DNA of 64,000 nucleotides. Origin: Imbricaverruca yamaguchii (Eukaryota; Arthropoda; Thecostraca; Neoverrucidae). Position 1 is the first letter of the stretch. Every line of letters starts with the position of its first letter. Below, one piece after another: positions 24,202 through 35,129 of this stretch. The notes under the pieces were generated by a model. The model saw only the letters and a list, made by a program, of their open reading frames with translations, was not told the DNA's origin and made no database searches. The position numbers and the translations under genes were made by a program. Location: positions 2,016,501 to 2,080,500 of the forward strand of contig JAOTOL010001599.1 in the NCBI GenBank assembly GCA_034440575.1. Reading direction: 5' to 3'.

Positions 24202-24225
24202 TTCGACGCGCGGTAGCGCGTCGAA
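24202..24225. repeat. 10-bp perfect GC-rich hairpin
   Basis: TTCGACGCGC, loop GGTA, GCGCGTCGAA. The word TGCCGAAT lies on both sides (about 24194 and 24233). It resembles terminal hairpins of rolling-circle transposons, but no CTRR end is present. Confidence 0.75.
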
Positions 24226-24328
24226 TACCCAGTGCCGAATACCACGCAACCACATGTTTGGGAAACAACTAAAAATGGCTTTTATGCGCCAAGCGAAGTT
24301 TGTCGCCACAATTATAGTCCATTCGTAG

Positions 24329-24330
<2 letters not shown>

Positions 24331-24408
<78 letters not shown>

Positions 24409-24421
24409 GTATATATATATG
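24331..24421. repeat. (TA)n microsatellite
   Basis: About 90 bp, with TG interruptions near its right end. Confidence 0.97.
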
Positions 24422-24689
24422 AGAAAGCCAGTGGTGTATATGGCGTTATGATAAATGCAGAAGGTTTCACAGCTCAGCTATGAATGGTTTTCATCGTGTT
24501 GAAAACTGGAATATCGCATAAACATCGCATAAACATCAGACCCAAACTGGTCACGTGTTGTCATTCATATCCTGCGCGTTATGCCAGGTTGGCCGCCCCC
24601 ACTGTGTCCCGCCACACTAATCACGAGGCTCGGCTGACGGTTGCAGGTAAAACACACACGAGGGGAGCGATCAAAGGAGCCGGTCTCCT

Positions 24690-25080
24690 CTCGACACCGG
24701 ATGTGCCCGTGGGAGGCGGACATGGACTGGGTCCCTCTGTTGTTGTCGTTCCCATGTGGACCGAGTTGTGCCGGCGGTGCCCACGGTGCCGGCGGATACC
24801 TGCAGCTGAAGTGGGAAGCGGTGCGGCGCTGTTGCCATAATTAGTGCTATTTCTGTCCGACCTGCGGTGTGGCCGGCCACGACGGAAGGAGGGGAGCCGC
24901 GAACCCCCGGGAGGTTATTAGGAACACGTGTGGGTGACACGGAGGACAGTGCCGATCACATTGTCCGAGTCCGGCTTTGAGCGGTGCGTCAGCGGGTCCA
25001 GTCAGTGGATTAGCCAGGCTGCTCTGCACATGATTAGTTCCAGCCAGCCCCTCCGCCTCTGATTGTGTTGGATAAATGGT
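24690..25080. other. GC-rich island with homeodomain-type sites
   Basis: CpG-rich block containing CCATAATTAG (about 24834), GGATTAGCC (about 25007) and CATGATTAG (about 25029). TAATTA and GATTA are core sites of many homeodomain proteins. Candidate enhancer; the function is inferred. Confidence 0.3.
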
Positions 25081-26837
25081 TATGGAACCGGGTGGACCCA
25101 CGGCTTATACCACTCAACAGGCTCGACAGTGATATTGCCAAATATATGGCATACACATTTGCTATGCCCTAAACTCTGATGATCGAAAACACGCATTAGC
25201 TCGGTTTTAGCACGCACTTGCCTGAAGGCTGACTTCCCCATCGGATCTTCACGAATACCTTTCAAAACACCTACCGATCCGCTTGTAATTGCATGCACCT
25301 GTACGGTAATTAGTTTGCATTCTATGCAAGGCATTTTTTTCATTGGGTTAGGTGATAGGATCATCACCTTGTAGGGGGGGGGGGTCAGCTTGAGTGCTGC
25401 AATGTTTTCCCCAATAACTATCCATTAATTTATGCCTAGCTTTTACAGCCACAAAATGACAAACTACACCTTCATGCTTGTACTGGTAAGAGCTATTATA
25501 AGTGCACAAGCTATAATGCAAAACAGGCGCTCGTTTATGTTGACCCGAAAATTGTTTGTCGATGATCACTACGCATTAATTTCTTTATAATGCCAACAGT
25601 CACTGGAAAAGAGCAATGCCACACCAAATCATCTTATATCATGTTCGACCAAAGCCTACATTACTGAACGTGTGCCTCGACATGACTCTACTAGACCTTT
25701 AAGTTAACCCTTGGCAACTAGATATCAAATTAACTATGTTACTAAAATATGAAAGTTTGTAATTTGCTGTGAGCGCCTGAAAACAACTCTTGACATTTGT
25801 TCCAAAATATTGTGAATGGAGGTTATGCACACATTTCCTGGAGTCAAGAAGATCTTTAAGCGAAATGTGCCAATACTCATTGGTATCACTATCCAGCAGA
25901 TGACACGGCAAACACGTGAAATAACTCACAGATCATAGGACAGGAGTGACACCACAACTCAAAGGTGTGGACGTTTCTAGCTTTCATTTCCCTCTAGAAC
26001 CTTATTGTACTTGTTTGAGCGCGAAATCTGAACTAGAGGGGATAAAAGATGCATTCTTGTTAAATTATCTTCTGCTTCTTGTGTTTGTATTTTCCACCAA
26101 TCCCGTGTATTTTGGAACGTATGATTCGAACTTCCTTTTGTGATAGCCACAACGACTACTTATGATCACGGTACCAATTTCGGGCTTGTTACCTATTTTG
26201 CAAAGCAACAAGGACGGATTCGAGCACCCGCACTTGCGGAGCTGATTTATATTTTGTTCGCCTTTCAACACCACTAATGTTGTGTGTACGAATCACATGC
26301 CTTGCTTTTGGAGTGTCTTTTCCTCCTGCGAAGCGTCTCAGAAAGAAAAAAATGCCGACGTAGATACAAGAAAGTGGGGAAGAGGCCATGCCATGACGGT
26401 TGGTTTCACACTTCGTTTCCCTCTACGATCCGTAATAGCCCGCGTGCAAAAAGTGCCCGCACCTGATGCATGCACGCTTGCTAATATGATTTTGTTTGCA
26501 GTGGCGTGGATAGGAACCAAAGTCGGATGGAAGTATTCGGTGAAAATATGTGCAAATATGTTCAGGATTCACCTGGGAATATCCCGGTGCATTCGCCTTG
26601 TCACACGGTTGATTCACTTTCTGGAACCCACACTGGTCATAATAGTAAACTTAGAGTGTCGGTGCAGCAAGTTCACCCGCCTCCGAACGGCCGAACCGGA
26701 TGTGTGTAGACTTCAACTTGGACGACAGCAGCAAAAAAGGCGTCCCCAAATCTTATCTAGGGACCACCACCATTGACCATAGCAAGTACCTGAAGATTCG
26801 ACCTTTCCCGAATGCTAATTGCATTATAGTGTACCTC
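25081..26837. other. Gene-free stretch
   Basis: Unique sequence with one G run (25374-25384). A 164-codon frame at 26282-26776 has no recognisable feature. Confidence 0.4.
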
Positions 26838-27033
26838 CAATTGTGACTGTTTTGGGGGCGAGTAGTCTAGGGGTAAGTTGCCCGTCTCACAATCGAAAGG
26901 TTGTTGGTTCGAGTTTCACCTGTCGTTACTCTTCGCCCGCGGTCAATCCGCATGAGAGATTGGCGACACTACATGACTCAACGGTGGATGTGTCGTAAAA
27001 CCAATAACCAAACTAAACAATTGTGAGCGTTTT
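26838..27033 (+). mobile_element. tRNA-derived SINE, family 1, copy A
   Basis: The body (about 26854-27017) starts with a tRNA-like head. An A-box-like TAGTCTAGGGGTAAG lies near 26863 and a B box GGTTCGAGTTT at 26906-26916, the internal RNA polymerase III promoter. A tRNA-unrelated body follows with GAGAGATTGG and TGTGTCGTAAAACCAATAA, then an A/C-rich tail. It is flanked by imperfect 16-bp target duplications CAATTGTGACTGTTTT (26838) and CAATTGTGAGCGTTTT (27018), two mismatches. The same element, clearly alignable along its length, lies at 45320-45484. The head is too diverged to assign an isoacceptor safely. Confidence 0.85.
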
Positions 27034-28055
27034 AAACAAACGGTTCGGGATCGGCACATGCAAACAATCTGAAGGGATTGTTGCGGGATGCAACCACAAA
27101 TTAATCCTGTCCAGAGAGGGCATCTCGAGATGATAGGGGCCGGTGCAAGATGCCAGAGGCTGTCGCACGAACCGGCGGTTTCGCTCACCTTGTCAGTGCG
27201 TTTTTCGCCCACACCACAGGCGGTCGTGGGTGTGGTGAACTACACTACGTGGTCTCGTGACCACTGACGCTGAAGACGGACGGCTGGCAACCTGACAGAG
27301 AGTTAACTCGTGGGTTATTCTGATGTAAGCCACCTACGGGCTTAACCACGTTTGACAGAGTGTGTGTGGTAACCGTAATCCCCAGCAATACAAGACAGCA
27401 CTATAAGTATTACAATATAAGTTATATTTTGGCCCTTTCACTTATCGATTTGTCGTGGAATGGACCAGTGTATGGCCCATTGTCGGAATTAGTGGATCAA
27501 ACACAATTCATATATACAGCATGACAGAACTGTTTACCCTTCGCAATACGTGGGCCTAATTTATATTACCACTAACCTTAGTTTCGGAGGAGTTAGCATA
27601 AAGCGGTGATCAGCAGGACATAGTGTCAAACAAGTACGATTACGTTCGGAAGATGGTATGGAGCTAGCCAGTTCTAGCTTCGTGACCGTGATATATTACA
27701 ACTCGGTTTCGCACATGAAAAACAGCTTATCATGCGAGTGCTAAAGGCCGTCCCAAGTGACTGCTCGTAATTCGTGCAGTGCAGAGGCCCTGTTTTCAAC
27801 ACTCATCCGAGCGAGATGGATACCCCAGCAAAAAGTTTACGTCCACATCACTAGATGACGGATCGCGTGGATGCATACAACTTGCATTTCGCATCCGCAA
27901 AGCGTGTCAAATGTGATTGCTGATTGCATCAATGCTGTTATCCAACTGCAAATGGTGTGGCTTCTGTCTGCTGGAAAACGCTTTTGTTTTGGTTATAGAG
28001 ACCATTTCTTGACGACCGGCGAAACGGGGCCTGGTCGGTTACTGCTCGCAGATAA
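27034..28055. other. Gene-free stretch
   Basis: Unique sequence. Nothing recognised. Confidence 0.4.
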
Positions 28056-28781
28056 GTGTGAGGCTGTCTACTACCGTGAGGCTGTCTGGCTCTCCATCAT
28101 GAGGCTACCTGTCTCGCCATGAGATGTCTGTGTCACCTTGAAGCTGTCTGTCCAGTCATGAAGCTATCTGTCTCACTGCGAAGCTGTCTGTCTCGTCATG
28201 AAACTATCTCTTTCACAGTAAAGCTGTCTCGTCATGAAGCTATCTGTCTCACTGTGAAGCTGTCTGTCTCACAGTGAGGCTGTCTAACTCGCTGTCAAGA
28301 GGTCACCTGTCTCACCGTGAAGCTGTCTGTCTCGTCATGAAGCTATCTGTTTCACTGTAAAGTTCTGTCTCGTCATGAAGCTGTCTGTCGCTTTCGTCAT
28401 GAAGCTATCTCTTTCACTGTAAAGCTGTCTCGTCATGAAGCTGTCTGTCTCGTCATGAAGCTATCTGTCTCACTGTGAAGCTGTCTGTCTCGTCATGAAG
28501 CTATCTGTTTCACAGTGAAGCTGTCTGTCTCACAGTGAGGCTGTCTAACTCGCCGTCAAGAGGTCACCTGTCTCACCGTGAAGCTGTCTGTCTCGTCATG
28601 AAACTATCTGTTTCACAGTGAAGCTGTCTGTCTCGTCATGAAACTATCTGTTTCACAGTAAAGCTGTCTGTCTCGCCGTGAAGCTGTCTGTCTCGTCATG
28701 AAACTACCTGTCTCACCGCGAAGCTGTCTGTCTCACCGTGAAGCTGTCTGTCTCGCCGTGGCGTTGTCTGACTCGCCGTGT
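28056..28781. repeat. ~20-bp minisatellite with 40-bp higher-order unit
   Basis: GAAGCTGTCTGTCTCGTCAT alternates with GAAACTATCTGTTTCACAGT variants, so the local higher-order unit is about 40 bp and about 36 monomers are present. A longer segment with CTCGCTGTCAAGAGGTCACC at 28291 recurs almost identically at about 28540, showing duplication of a block of about 250 bp. Confidence 0.92.
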
Positions 28782-28946
28782 GATGGTCCGGTTCACCTAC
28801 ATCACGACCTGCCGTCCGATCGACCCGATAGCAGACTATAGCTTCCGGTGTCTGGCGTGGCGACACCTTTAATAGGCCGACGTTATCTGTGTAGTGGTAT
28901 ATCGTCGAGGAATAGCACGAAGAAGTTAAATGCAGCCTCTCGGAAC

Positions 28947-29232
28947 TGCTGTCTGTTCCCAGTCCGTGGTTAACCACGAGCTCGAGGTTGATGGTGTACA
29001 GATGCTGAGGTTCCGTCTGTTCCCAGTCCATGTATACCCACCAGCTCTGGGTCGGTGTAGTGTGGGGGCTGAGGTTCTGTCTGTTCCCAGTCCGTGGATA
29101 CCCTATAGCTCGGAGTCGGTGGTATGGGACTGAGGCTCTGTCTGTTCCCCGTCCATGGTTACCCACCAGCTCTGAGCTGGCCGTGTGTGGGGCTGGGGTT
29201 CTGTCTGTCTCCCGCACGTGGTTGCCCACCTG
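28947..29232. repeat. ~64-bp minisatellite, about 5 copies
   Basis: GTCTGTTCCCAGTCC recurs at 28951, 29015, 29079, 29140 and 29203 (steps 64, 64, 61, 63). The 213-codon minus-strand frame across this region is a repeat artefact. Confidence 0.85.
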
Positions 29233-29254
29233 CGCCACGACCGGCGCAAAAAAG

Positions 29255-29370
29255 GGCGCGTGCACGCCTCGTCCGGCGCACCCCTGCAACAGCGGCGCCG
29301 TTTTTGTTGACCGGTCATCGCCGCCCCGCCCGTGCAAGAAGCGGGGCGCGTTTTTGTTGACCGGTCAGTG
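29255..29370. repeat. Two ~50-bp GC-rich repeat units
   Basis: GTTTTTGTTGACCGGTCA ends each unit, at 29300-29317 and 29350-29367. Confidence 0.75.
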
Positions 29371-29459
29371 TCGGTTCCGCTCCGCGGCTGACTGACACAG
29401 GCACCACTCGCCCATGCCACGCCGCGGCACGTGACCTTTGGAAAACGACCGGATAACCC

Positions 29460-29575
29460 GAGTGGGACGTGCGCTGTTCAAAGTGGGCGCGTTCCTGCAG
29501 AACATGTGACGATATTGGAGTAGGACGTGCAATGCTCAAAGTGTGCGCGTTCCTGCGGAAAATGTGACGATCATG
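29460..29575. repeat. Tandem duplication, 2 x 58 bp
   Basis: GAGTGGGACGTGCGCTGTTC (29460) and GAGTAGGACGTGCAATGCTC (29518) start two copies, each ending in ATGTGACGAT plus flank. Confidence 0.85.
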
Positions 29576-31090
29576 CATGGAAGTTATGAATGATGGCCAG
29601 TACCAGCGGGATACCGAAGGAAGTGAAGCGTCCCTGAAGTGGGTACTGGAAACTGCTGTTACGCAAAGCTACACACTGTGTAAGATTCAGCTTCAGAAGA
29701 CAGATCGACACTAATGAATATTCCGGCCTCAGTTTCTAGTCCGACAGTGTATTATTAGGTCGAGGCGGTGCTACCATTTGTGCTGTTAACCATATGGCGT
29801 CGGAATACGTCCGAAAATTACCGAAACCACAGGCAACGCTGTCCTTCATTCCACTATCGGATATCTACAAAACACCTGTAATTGCTTGTGAAAGATTGCG
29901 CCACCGAACAAACTGGCTGTCAGTATTCTACTGGCGACAAGCGTTCGTTTTCATGCTGTCGCTCGGATTTTTTACGGCACCGCTGGACCTTATCAAACAG
30001 TCAATCTCGCGGCTCCTGTATCAATATTGATAGAGAAAGCCGGGGCCAGATGGGGTAAAAAATAACATAAAAACTGTGGATAACACCATCCGTGGATTCA
30101 CCGTCTGTCGGGACCCGTTTTTTGCCGTCGGGATGGCCTGATTTATCGTGGCCACGGCGATGGACAGCGGACACTTGCCACACGGCCGGCGGCGACAGCC
30201 AGCATGTACAGCTGGGAAACTGGGACACGGGCGACAGGGGACAGTGCGCACGGCACAGCGCCGCACAATGCGACCGAGTTCCCGCACTGCAGGTGCATCT
30301 CTTCAGCGGTGTAGCTTTGAGAGCTATTGTTTACGATGTGTGCTTATCATTATTGCACATACCACACATTAAGTACGTTTTTCCAGCATCTTCCAGAGCT
30401 CGGGTATGCCAACTCGGAGCTCTCTGAGTTCGAGAAAATTCATCCGCTTATTGTGCTATCCGACAAACAACAGGCCAGGGTGCAGCAACCTGGCAATGAT
30501 GTAGAATTGGTTGACAAAGCGATATTTAAAATAATCATGCCGCGAGGTGTAGAAACACTTAATTCACGTGCAGGCGACGTCCCTGTCTTACTTGACTATC
30601 AAGTTACGTGGGGGTGCGTTGCCTAGGCCCTCATTGGCGGTGCTGATTAACTCCGTTCTTTTAAGATACCTTGCGGGCTTATCGCCACTCAGGAATGCGG
30701 GAAGTGTTAAATCGTCCATCACTCATATCGTGATGTAATTAGATTGGTTATCAAAACCAACGACGTTGAATTGCCAAATCCTTTCATTAAACAATTATTA
30801 CCGTTGTCTTGCTTCATGGCCTTTGATACAGCCGGGGCTTCAAATAATCTATCAACATTCATAGAATTTCTTCATCTCCCATTCATCTCACAGGCATGAC
30901 CAATGCAGCTTACAGGAATAGTGTCTTCTAATAGCGTTGCTGAAGTTAAATCGAATCAGCTGGGAATTGATCGATATTGGTCGCATGATCTCGATTATTC
31001 TACGTTAACTGATATCAAATCACGCATTTCTCCTCTTCAACTCCACTTCTTCAACGTTCCAACTCAAACAAACGTGGAATCGATCTAATT
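29576..31090. other. Gene-free stretch with a small GC-rich patch
   Basis: A GC-rich patch at about 30110-30290 has no recognised content. The rest is unique sequence. Confidence 0.4.
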
Positions 31091-31206
31091 GGACCTAACT
31101 CGACCTAACTCGACCTAACTCGACCTAACTCGACCTAACTCGACCTAACACCAGCTAACTCCACCTAACTCCGCCTAAGTCCACCTAACGTGGCCTGATT
31201 CGACCT
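31091..31206. repeat. 10-bp minisatellite (CGACCTAACT)n
   Basis: Five perfect CGACCTAACT units are followed by decayed units (CCAGCTAACT, CCACCTAACT, CCGCCTAAGT) to about 31206. The complementary strand reads AGTTAGGTCG, which contains TTAGG but is not a telomere repeat. Confidence 0.93.
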
Positions 31207-32449
31207 ATCACCACTGGCACCGCTGCAATGCCATTAGAACAATCGTAACCTTTCTCCTTGCCTCCCCTTCGGCGCGTCCCAGGAACAGTGGCGGTGGGAT
31301 CCCCAGGTGGCGCTCCCCGGCAGATATTGCTTGACGGACGTCAGGTGGTTCCGGACCGGGAGCTTCCAACTGCTGGACATGGGCCAGACACCGCAGTTTC
31401 GCAGATCCGTCACCCCTTGTTCCCATGCGTGCAAGTTTCAGCTTCCTGCGATATCGGACCAATGACCTGTGACAGAATGGGTGTAGATGTCAAGACAGCT
31501 AAGGAGCAGTAGGCCGTATTGACAAGTATGTTGCACATATACGCACATATTGATAAGTAGACTATCGGCTCTGTAACAGTTATAATTTTCAATTATTTTC
31601 CTTTTCGTACTACTTTTCAATTTTTTCCATATATTTCACATGCAAATCCTACCTTTTACAGGTCTTCTTTATCTATGATAATTCTCAGTGAACATGCATA
31701 TGTAAGCTAAGACTGCAACACACACATGCACACACACACAGACAGACACACACATACACTTGCACATACATACACACGAACAGTCAATACCGTCAGATAT
31801 GCAAATAACGCCCTCATAGACACTTACTTGTCCTCACCACAGTGATACATGCATTGGCTTTTGTTATTATAATTGTATGCCTGCATTTACATTCGATAGG
31901 TCTATCCTTGTAAAAACCGTCACTTCTTTATTCATGCGATCTCTCTCTCAGGCCTAAGTGATCTTGCATGAAACTTTTCAGTTTTTTCGGAACGTTACCC
32001 AGTTACATCGTATGACAATTTGCATCTAACAATGCACTACATGGCAAATATTGGAAATTAGATTAATAGCGTGCCGATCACACACAGTACCGAATTATCT
32101 CTGTCGCACAGAATATACATTTATAATAATGATGCTTCTGAGTATCGTATTACACATACGCTTCACTGCTTCGCATTCATATGTAGGGTGTTCCCCTCGT
32201 TGCAGTATTCATCCGATTTGAACTGAATTACGCCACGAATATACACGTAACAGCTGAGGCGAGCTTCATGACAATATTTCACGAAAACAATGGATAAAAA
32301 TTAATCCGACAAAAAGTATTCAATTCACCGGACGGTCTTTTGGTTTCATCAACCTGCAGATGCGGCGAAAACGGGGAACATAGATCGGCACTAAATGTTG
32401 AACTGTCTAAAAAAAATACGACATGCACAAATTAACACATCGACTGTCC
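31207..32449. other. Gene-free stretch with a CA-rich run
   Basis: Imperfect CA repeat at about 31717-31779. Otherwise AT-rich unique sequence. Confidence 0.45.
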
Positions 32450-32571
32450 TTGCGTGAGACGAAATGTACGACCCTCAATATACCAGGAGGTGCTGGGTTT
32501 ACTCAACATCAAAAGTAGCGTTGGGGATCATGCTATATTACTCAACGTTTCGGCCAGGGGCCATCATCAGG
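32450..32571 (-). mobile_element. Left arm of Penelope-like inverted pair
   Basis: 122 bp that match 32968-33089 in reverse complement with one mismatch seen by eye (GTTGGGGA against GTTAGGGA). On the minus strand it reads CTGATGATGGCCCCTGGCC then GAAACGTTG: a hammerhead-ribozyme-like core of CUGAUGA, a 4-bp GGCC/GGCC stem II with a 3-nt loop, then GAAAC. Hammerhead motifs of this kind are known from terminal repeats of Penelope-like retroelements, which may occur in inverted orientation. The near-identity of the arms suggests a recent origin. Confidence 0.6.
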
Positions 32572-32967
32572 CCCTTGGCCGATGATTATCTTCCTCATCA
32601 ACTGCAGACATGAAAGGCTTTTTTTTGCTGATCTGAAGGTCCTCGAATCTCTACACATACGTAATCTACGGCCGCAACTAAACACGCAAACGACGTCTTG
32701 GTATATCACATAAAATTACATAAACATAAATTATATTGTATGAATTAAGCGTTACATTCGAGATATGTCTATATATGTGTCGATATGTATATGGACCATC
32801 GGCCCGGGCTTCCTCAGAGGATTTTATCTTGACCTAGTTGATTTCTGGTTTGGAGTTTCTTGTAGTGTCTGCAGCAATGGAGATGCTTTTCTGTGTTTCA
32901 CGTGTATTTTTGCACGCTTTCTTCCCGCGTTTTTTCAATTGTTAACCCTGCCATTTTTTATATCACT
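32572..32967. other. Spacer between the inverted arms
   Basis: 396 bp, AT-rich at 32640-32790. It has no reverse transcriptase or GIY-YIG-like coding signal. A second half-match to the arm (GGCCCTTGGCCGATGAT reversed) sits next to the left arm. The 78-codon frame at 32765-33001 is hydrophobic but runs into the arm and is probably chance. Confidence 0.5.
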
Positions 32968-33089
32968 CCTGATGATGGCCCCTGGCCGAAACGTTGAGTA
33001 ATATAGCATGATCCCTAACGCTACTTTTGATGTTGAGTAAACCCAGCACCTCCTGGTATATTGAGGGTCGTACATTTCGTCTCACGCAA
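32968..33089 (+). mobile_element. Right arm of Penelope-like inverted pair
   Basis: CTGATGA 32969-32975, stem II GGCC 32977-32980 with GGCC 32984-32987, GAAAC 32988-32992. If A-C of GAAAC pair with the GU of the next GUA, a 2-bp stem III closes a 5-nt loop and GUA would be the cleavage triplet. The bases that should then form stem I do not pair well in either arm, so self-cleavage is doubtful. Confidence 0.6.
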
Positions 33090-33534
33090 TGTCTAAAACC
33101 CAGGAGCATCTAAGAGCCATTCTTCGTTGTATTCGACTGTCCTTTCTTCGTCGTGAATGTGCAGTTGCGGGCTGAATAACTTTGCATTTTAGTAGTTGAT
33201 CTCCGGTCGAATCTCATTATATAGTGCATATAGCATGGCTGAGCTTTTACTTAACGAGGGCCACTGAGAATTCCAGTTGACTATGATGAACATGGGCGGA
33301 AGTCATCGACGGCGTTGAAGATTATTCCGCCGGCGACGGAGCATGGAGTAGTCCTGGGCTGGCTCATTCAGGTTGGTATGTACCTAGGACATATACCCTT
33401 GAGTGGATCACAATCAACGTTAATGGAGAAAAGTGGGATTTTATGCCATTATCTGCATTCAGTACGCATAAGCCCAATATAAATGCCGGCAACGTTGGCA
33501 CATGCCACATGACATTCACCACACATAACAGGGG
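33090..33534. other. Gene-free stretch
   Basis: Unique sequence. Nothing recognised. Confidence 0.4.
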
Positions 33535-34031
33535 CCAAGATTCAGGCGCGCACCCAGGATTTTTCCATGGGGGGCCCGGACCGAAAAGGGCACTTGGCCA
33601 GCTCCAAAAGGACACCTGACCGGCTCCAAAAGGGCACTTTGCGGTCCGGGGCACACTGGAAGGTTTGTTAACCGGGGGGAGGGCGTGAAAAAATAATTGG
33701 CCAAAGGGCAGTTTTGGCACAGACGGGGCACATAAGGCAGGTGACTTTTGGACTAAATTTGGGACATTCCGGCCAAGAGGGCACTTTGTTGACTGGGCCC
33801 GGTTTGGTGACCGGGGGGGGGGACGGGGGTGGGCGTGAAAAAATTTGGCCAAAAGGGCAGTTTTGGGCCCAAAGGGCACCTTTGGCACAGACGGGGCACA
33901 TCAGGCAGGTTATTTTGGGCTGAATTTGGGACATTCCGGCCAAGAGGGCACTTTTCTGTCAAAAGGGCACTTTGGTCTCATGGGGGAGGGAGCCCTGCCC
34001 CCCCCCCCTCCGGTGCGCCTATGCCAAGATT
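33535..34031. mobile_element. hAT-like non-autonomous element with exact 8-bp TSD
   Basis: The element is 33543-34023 between identical 8-bp duplications CCAAGATT (33535-33542 and 34024-34031). The left end CAGGCGCGCACC and the right end (reverse complement CATAGGCGCACC) form short imperfect inverted repeats. The interior has no transposase and holds two diverged copies of a segment of about 165 bp. Each copy contains GGCGTGAAAAAAT, GACGGGGCACAT and GGGACATTCCGGCCAAGAGG, between about 33661-33790 and 33808-33955, with many AAGGGCACTT words. An 8-bp duplication with CAGG-type ends fits the hAT superfamily. Confidence 0.75.
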
Positions 34032-34883
34032 ACACGGTTTATGTACAGGATTGCCACCTTCGCAAAAATAGACAGCACACAATTCTTCAGGTCATAACTT
34101 GTCCGGATGTTTAATGCCGTAAAGCCTATGTTGATCTACAGTAAACTAACCTGATCTGACCGACTGACCTCATACATTTTCATGGCATGTGTGATGGGAT
34201 GCACCCACACTGACCTATGCTTAGTGACATTTGTTTATTGTCCACAATCTCCAACAGTATATTGTGCCCTTTACAGGAGAGGTCAGTAGCTAAAAACGAC
34301 ATGAAGCGTATGACCATAGATGTTGGATGACATGACATCCATGGCAATTTGTAATATACTCATGCAACCCCAATTATTTTTTGATGATATAAAATATACA
34401 CTGACATATACAGGATAGCATAACACCTGCACATACAGATTCTTTATGGCATAAAACCCACACCTACGGATGTTGGATTACATAAAACTTACACCTGTGG
34501 ACGTTGTATGCTGGATGTTGGATGTTTGCTTTTAGCAACGCTTAATCCCGGCTCAGGCACCAAGATCTTCCGTGCATTTCGTTGCCGCTTCTGCTAAGTT
34601 TAAATAGCGCGAAAATACGATGCAATGCCATGTGCATAGGTATTTAGCTTCACGTCCACCTTGATAATTGCTATGCCTTGTAGGCAATCATAACCTCTAA
34701 TTCTTATCACCATGAACTACAACGCTACTATGAACAACATTCTACGTACCACCGACTCAAAACACGTTCCACGATTGAGTTTGGACCATTCAATACTCTT
34801 CAATAGTTCATTATGTACTACTACCCTTTTACTCTACCAATGTATGCAATTGCAAATGCAGTGTGCCACAGCATCTCTCACTC
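34032..34883. other. Gene-free stretch
   Basis: AT-rich unique sequence; TGTTGGATGA-type words recur loosely around 34320-34530. Nothing recognised. Confidence 0.4.
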
Positions 34884-35101
34884 TCATCGATCTGTGTGGG
34901 GCGGGGATGGCCGAGTGGTTAAGGTGTCGGGCTATGGGTACCAAAGGTCCCGGGTTCGACTCTAGCGCCACTCAGGACATTTCCCAATCCCGCGGCCCAC
35001 CGGCGAAACAGTGTGGGCGGCGCCATTAGCCGTGAATGTGCATAAAGTGTGTCGTGAACCAACCAATAAACAAACAAACAAACAAAATCATCGACCTGTG
35101 T
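34884..35101 (+). mobile_element. tRNA-derived SINE, family 2
   Basis: The body (34898-35087) has a clear tRNA head: A box TGGCCGAGTGG (34908-34918) and B box GGTTCGACTC (34953-34962), resembling a serine/leucine-type tRNA. An unrelated GC-rich body follows, then an (AAAC)n tail. Target duplications TCATCGATCTGTGT (34884-34897) and TCATCGACCTGTGT (35088-35101) differ at one of 14 positions. The 3' part TGTGTCGTGAAC...CCAATAAACAA resembles the 3' end of SINE family 1, although the tRNA heads differ. Confidence 0.9.
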
Positions 35102-35129
35102 ATTCCACAGGAATAAGTCCGGGAGCGTT

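Noticed and set aside
24150..24240. Helitron 3' end
   Set aside because: The hairpin is good, but no CTRR end follows at the expected distance on either strand.
31091..31206. Interstitial telomere repeat (TTAGG)n
   Set aside because: The unit is a 10-mer AGTTAGGTCG; TTAGG occurs once per unit and is never tandem.
32968..33015. Active hammerhead ribozyme
   Set aside because: The core is present, but the bases that should form stem I do not pair in either arm. I therefore report only a hammerhead-like core.
34898..34972. Functional tRNA gene
   Set aside because: The A and B boxes are good, but the segment is joined to a non-tRNA body with an (AAAC)n tail and target duplications, so it is a SINE head.
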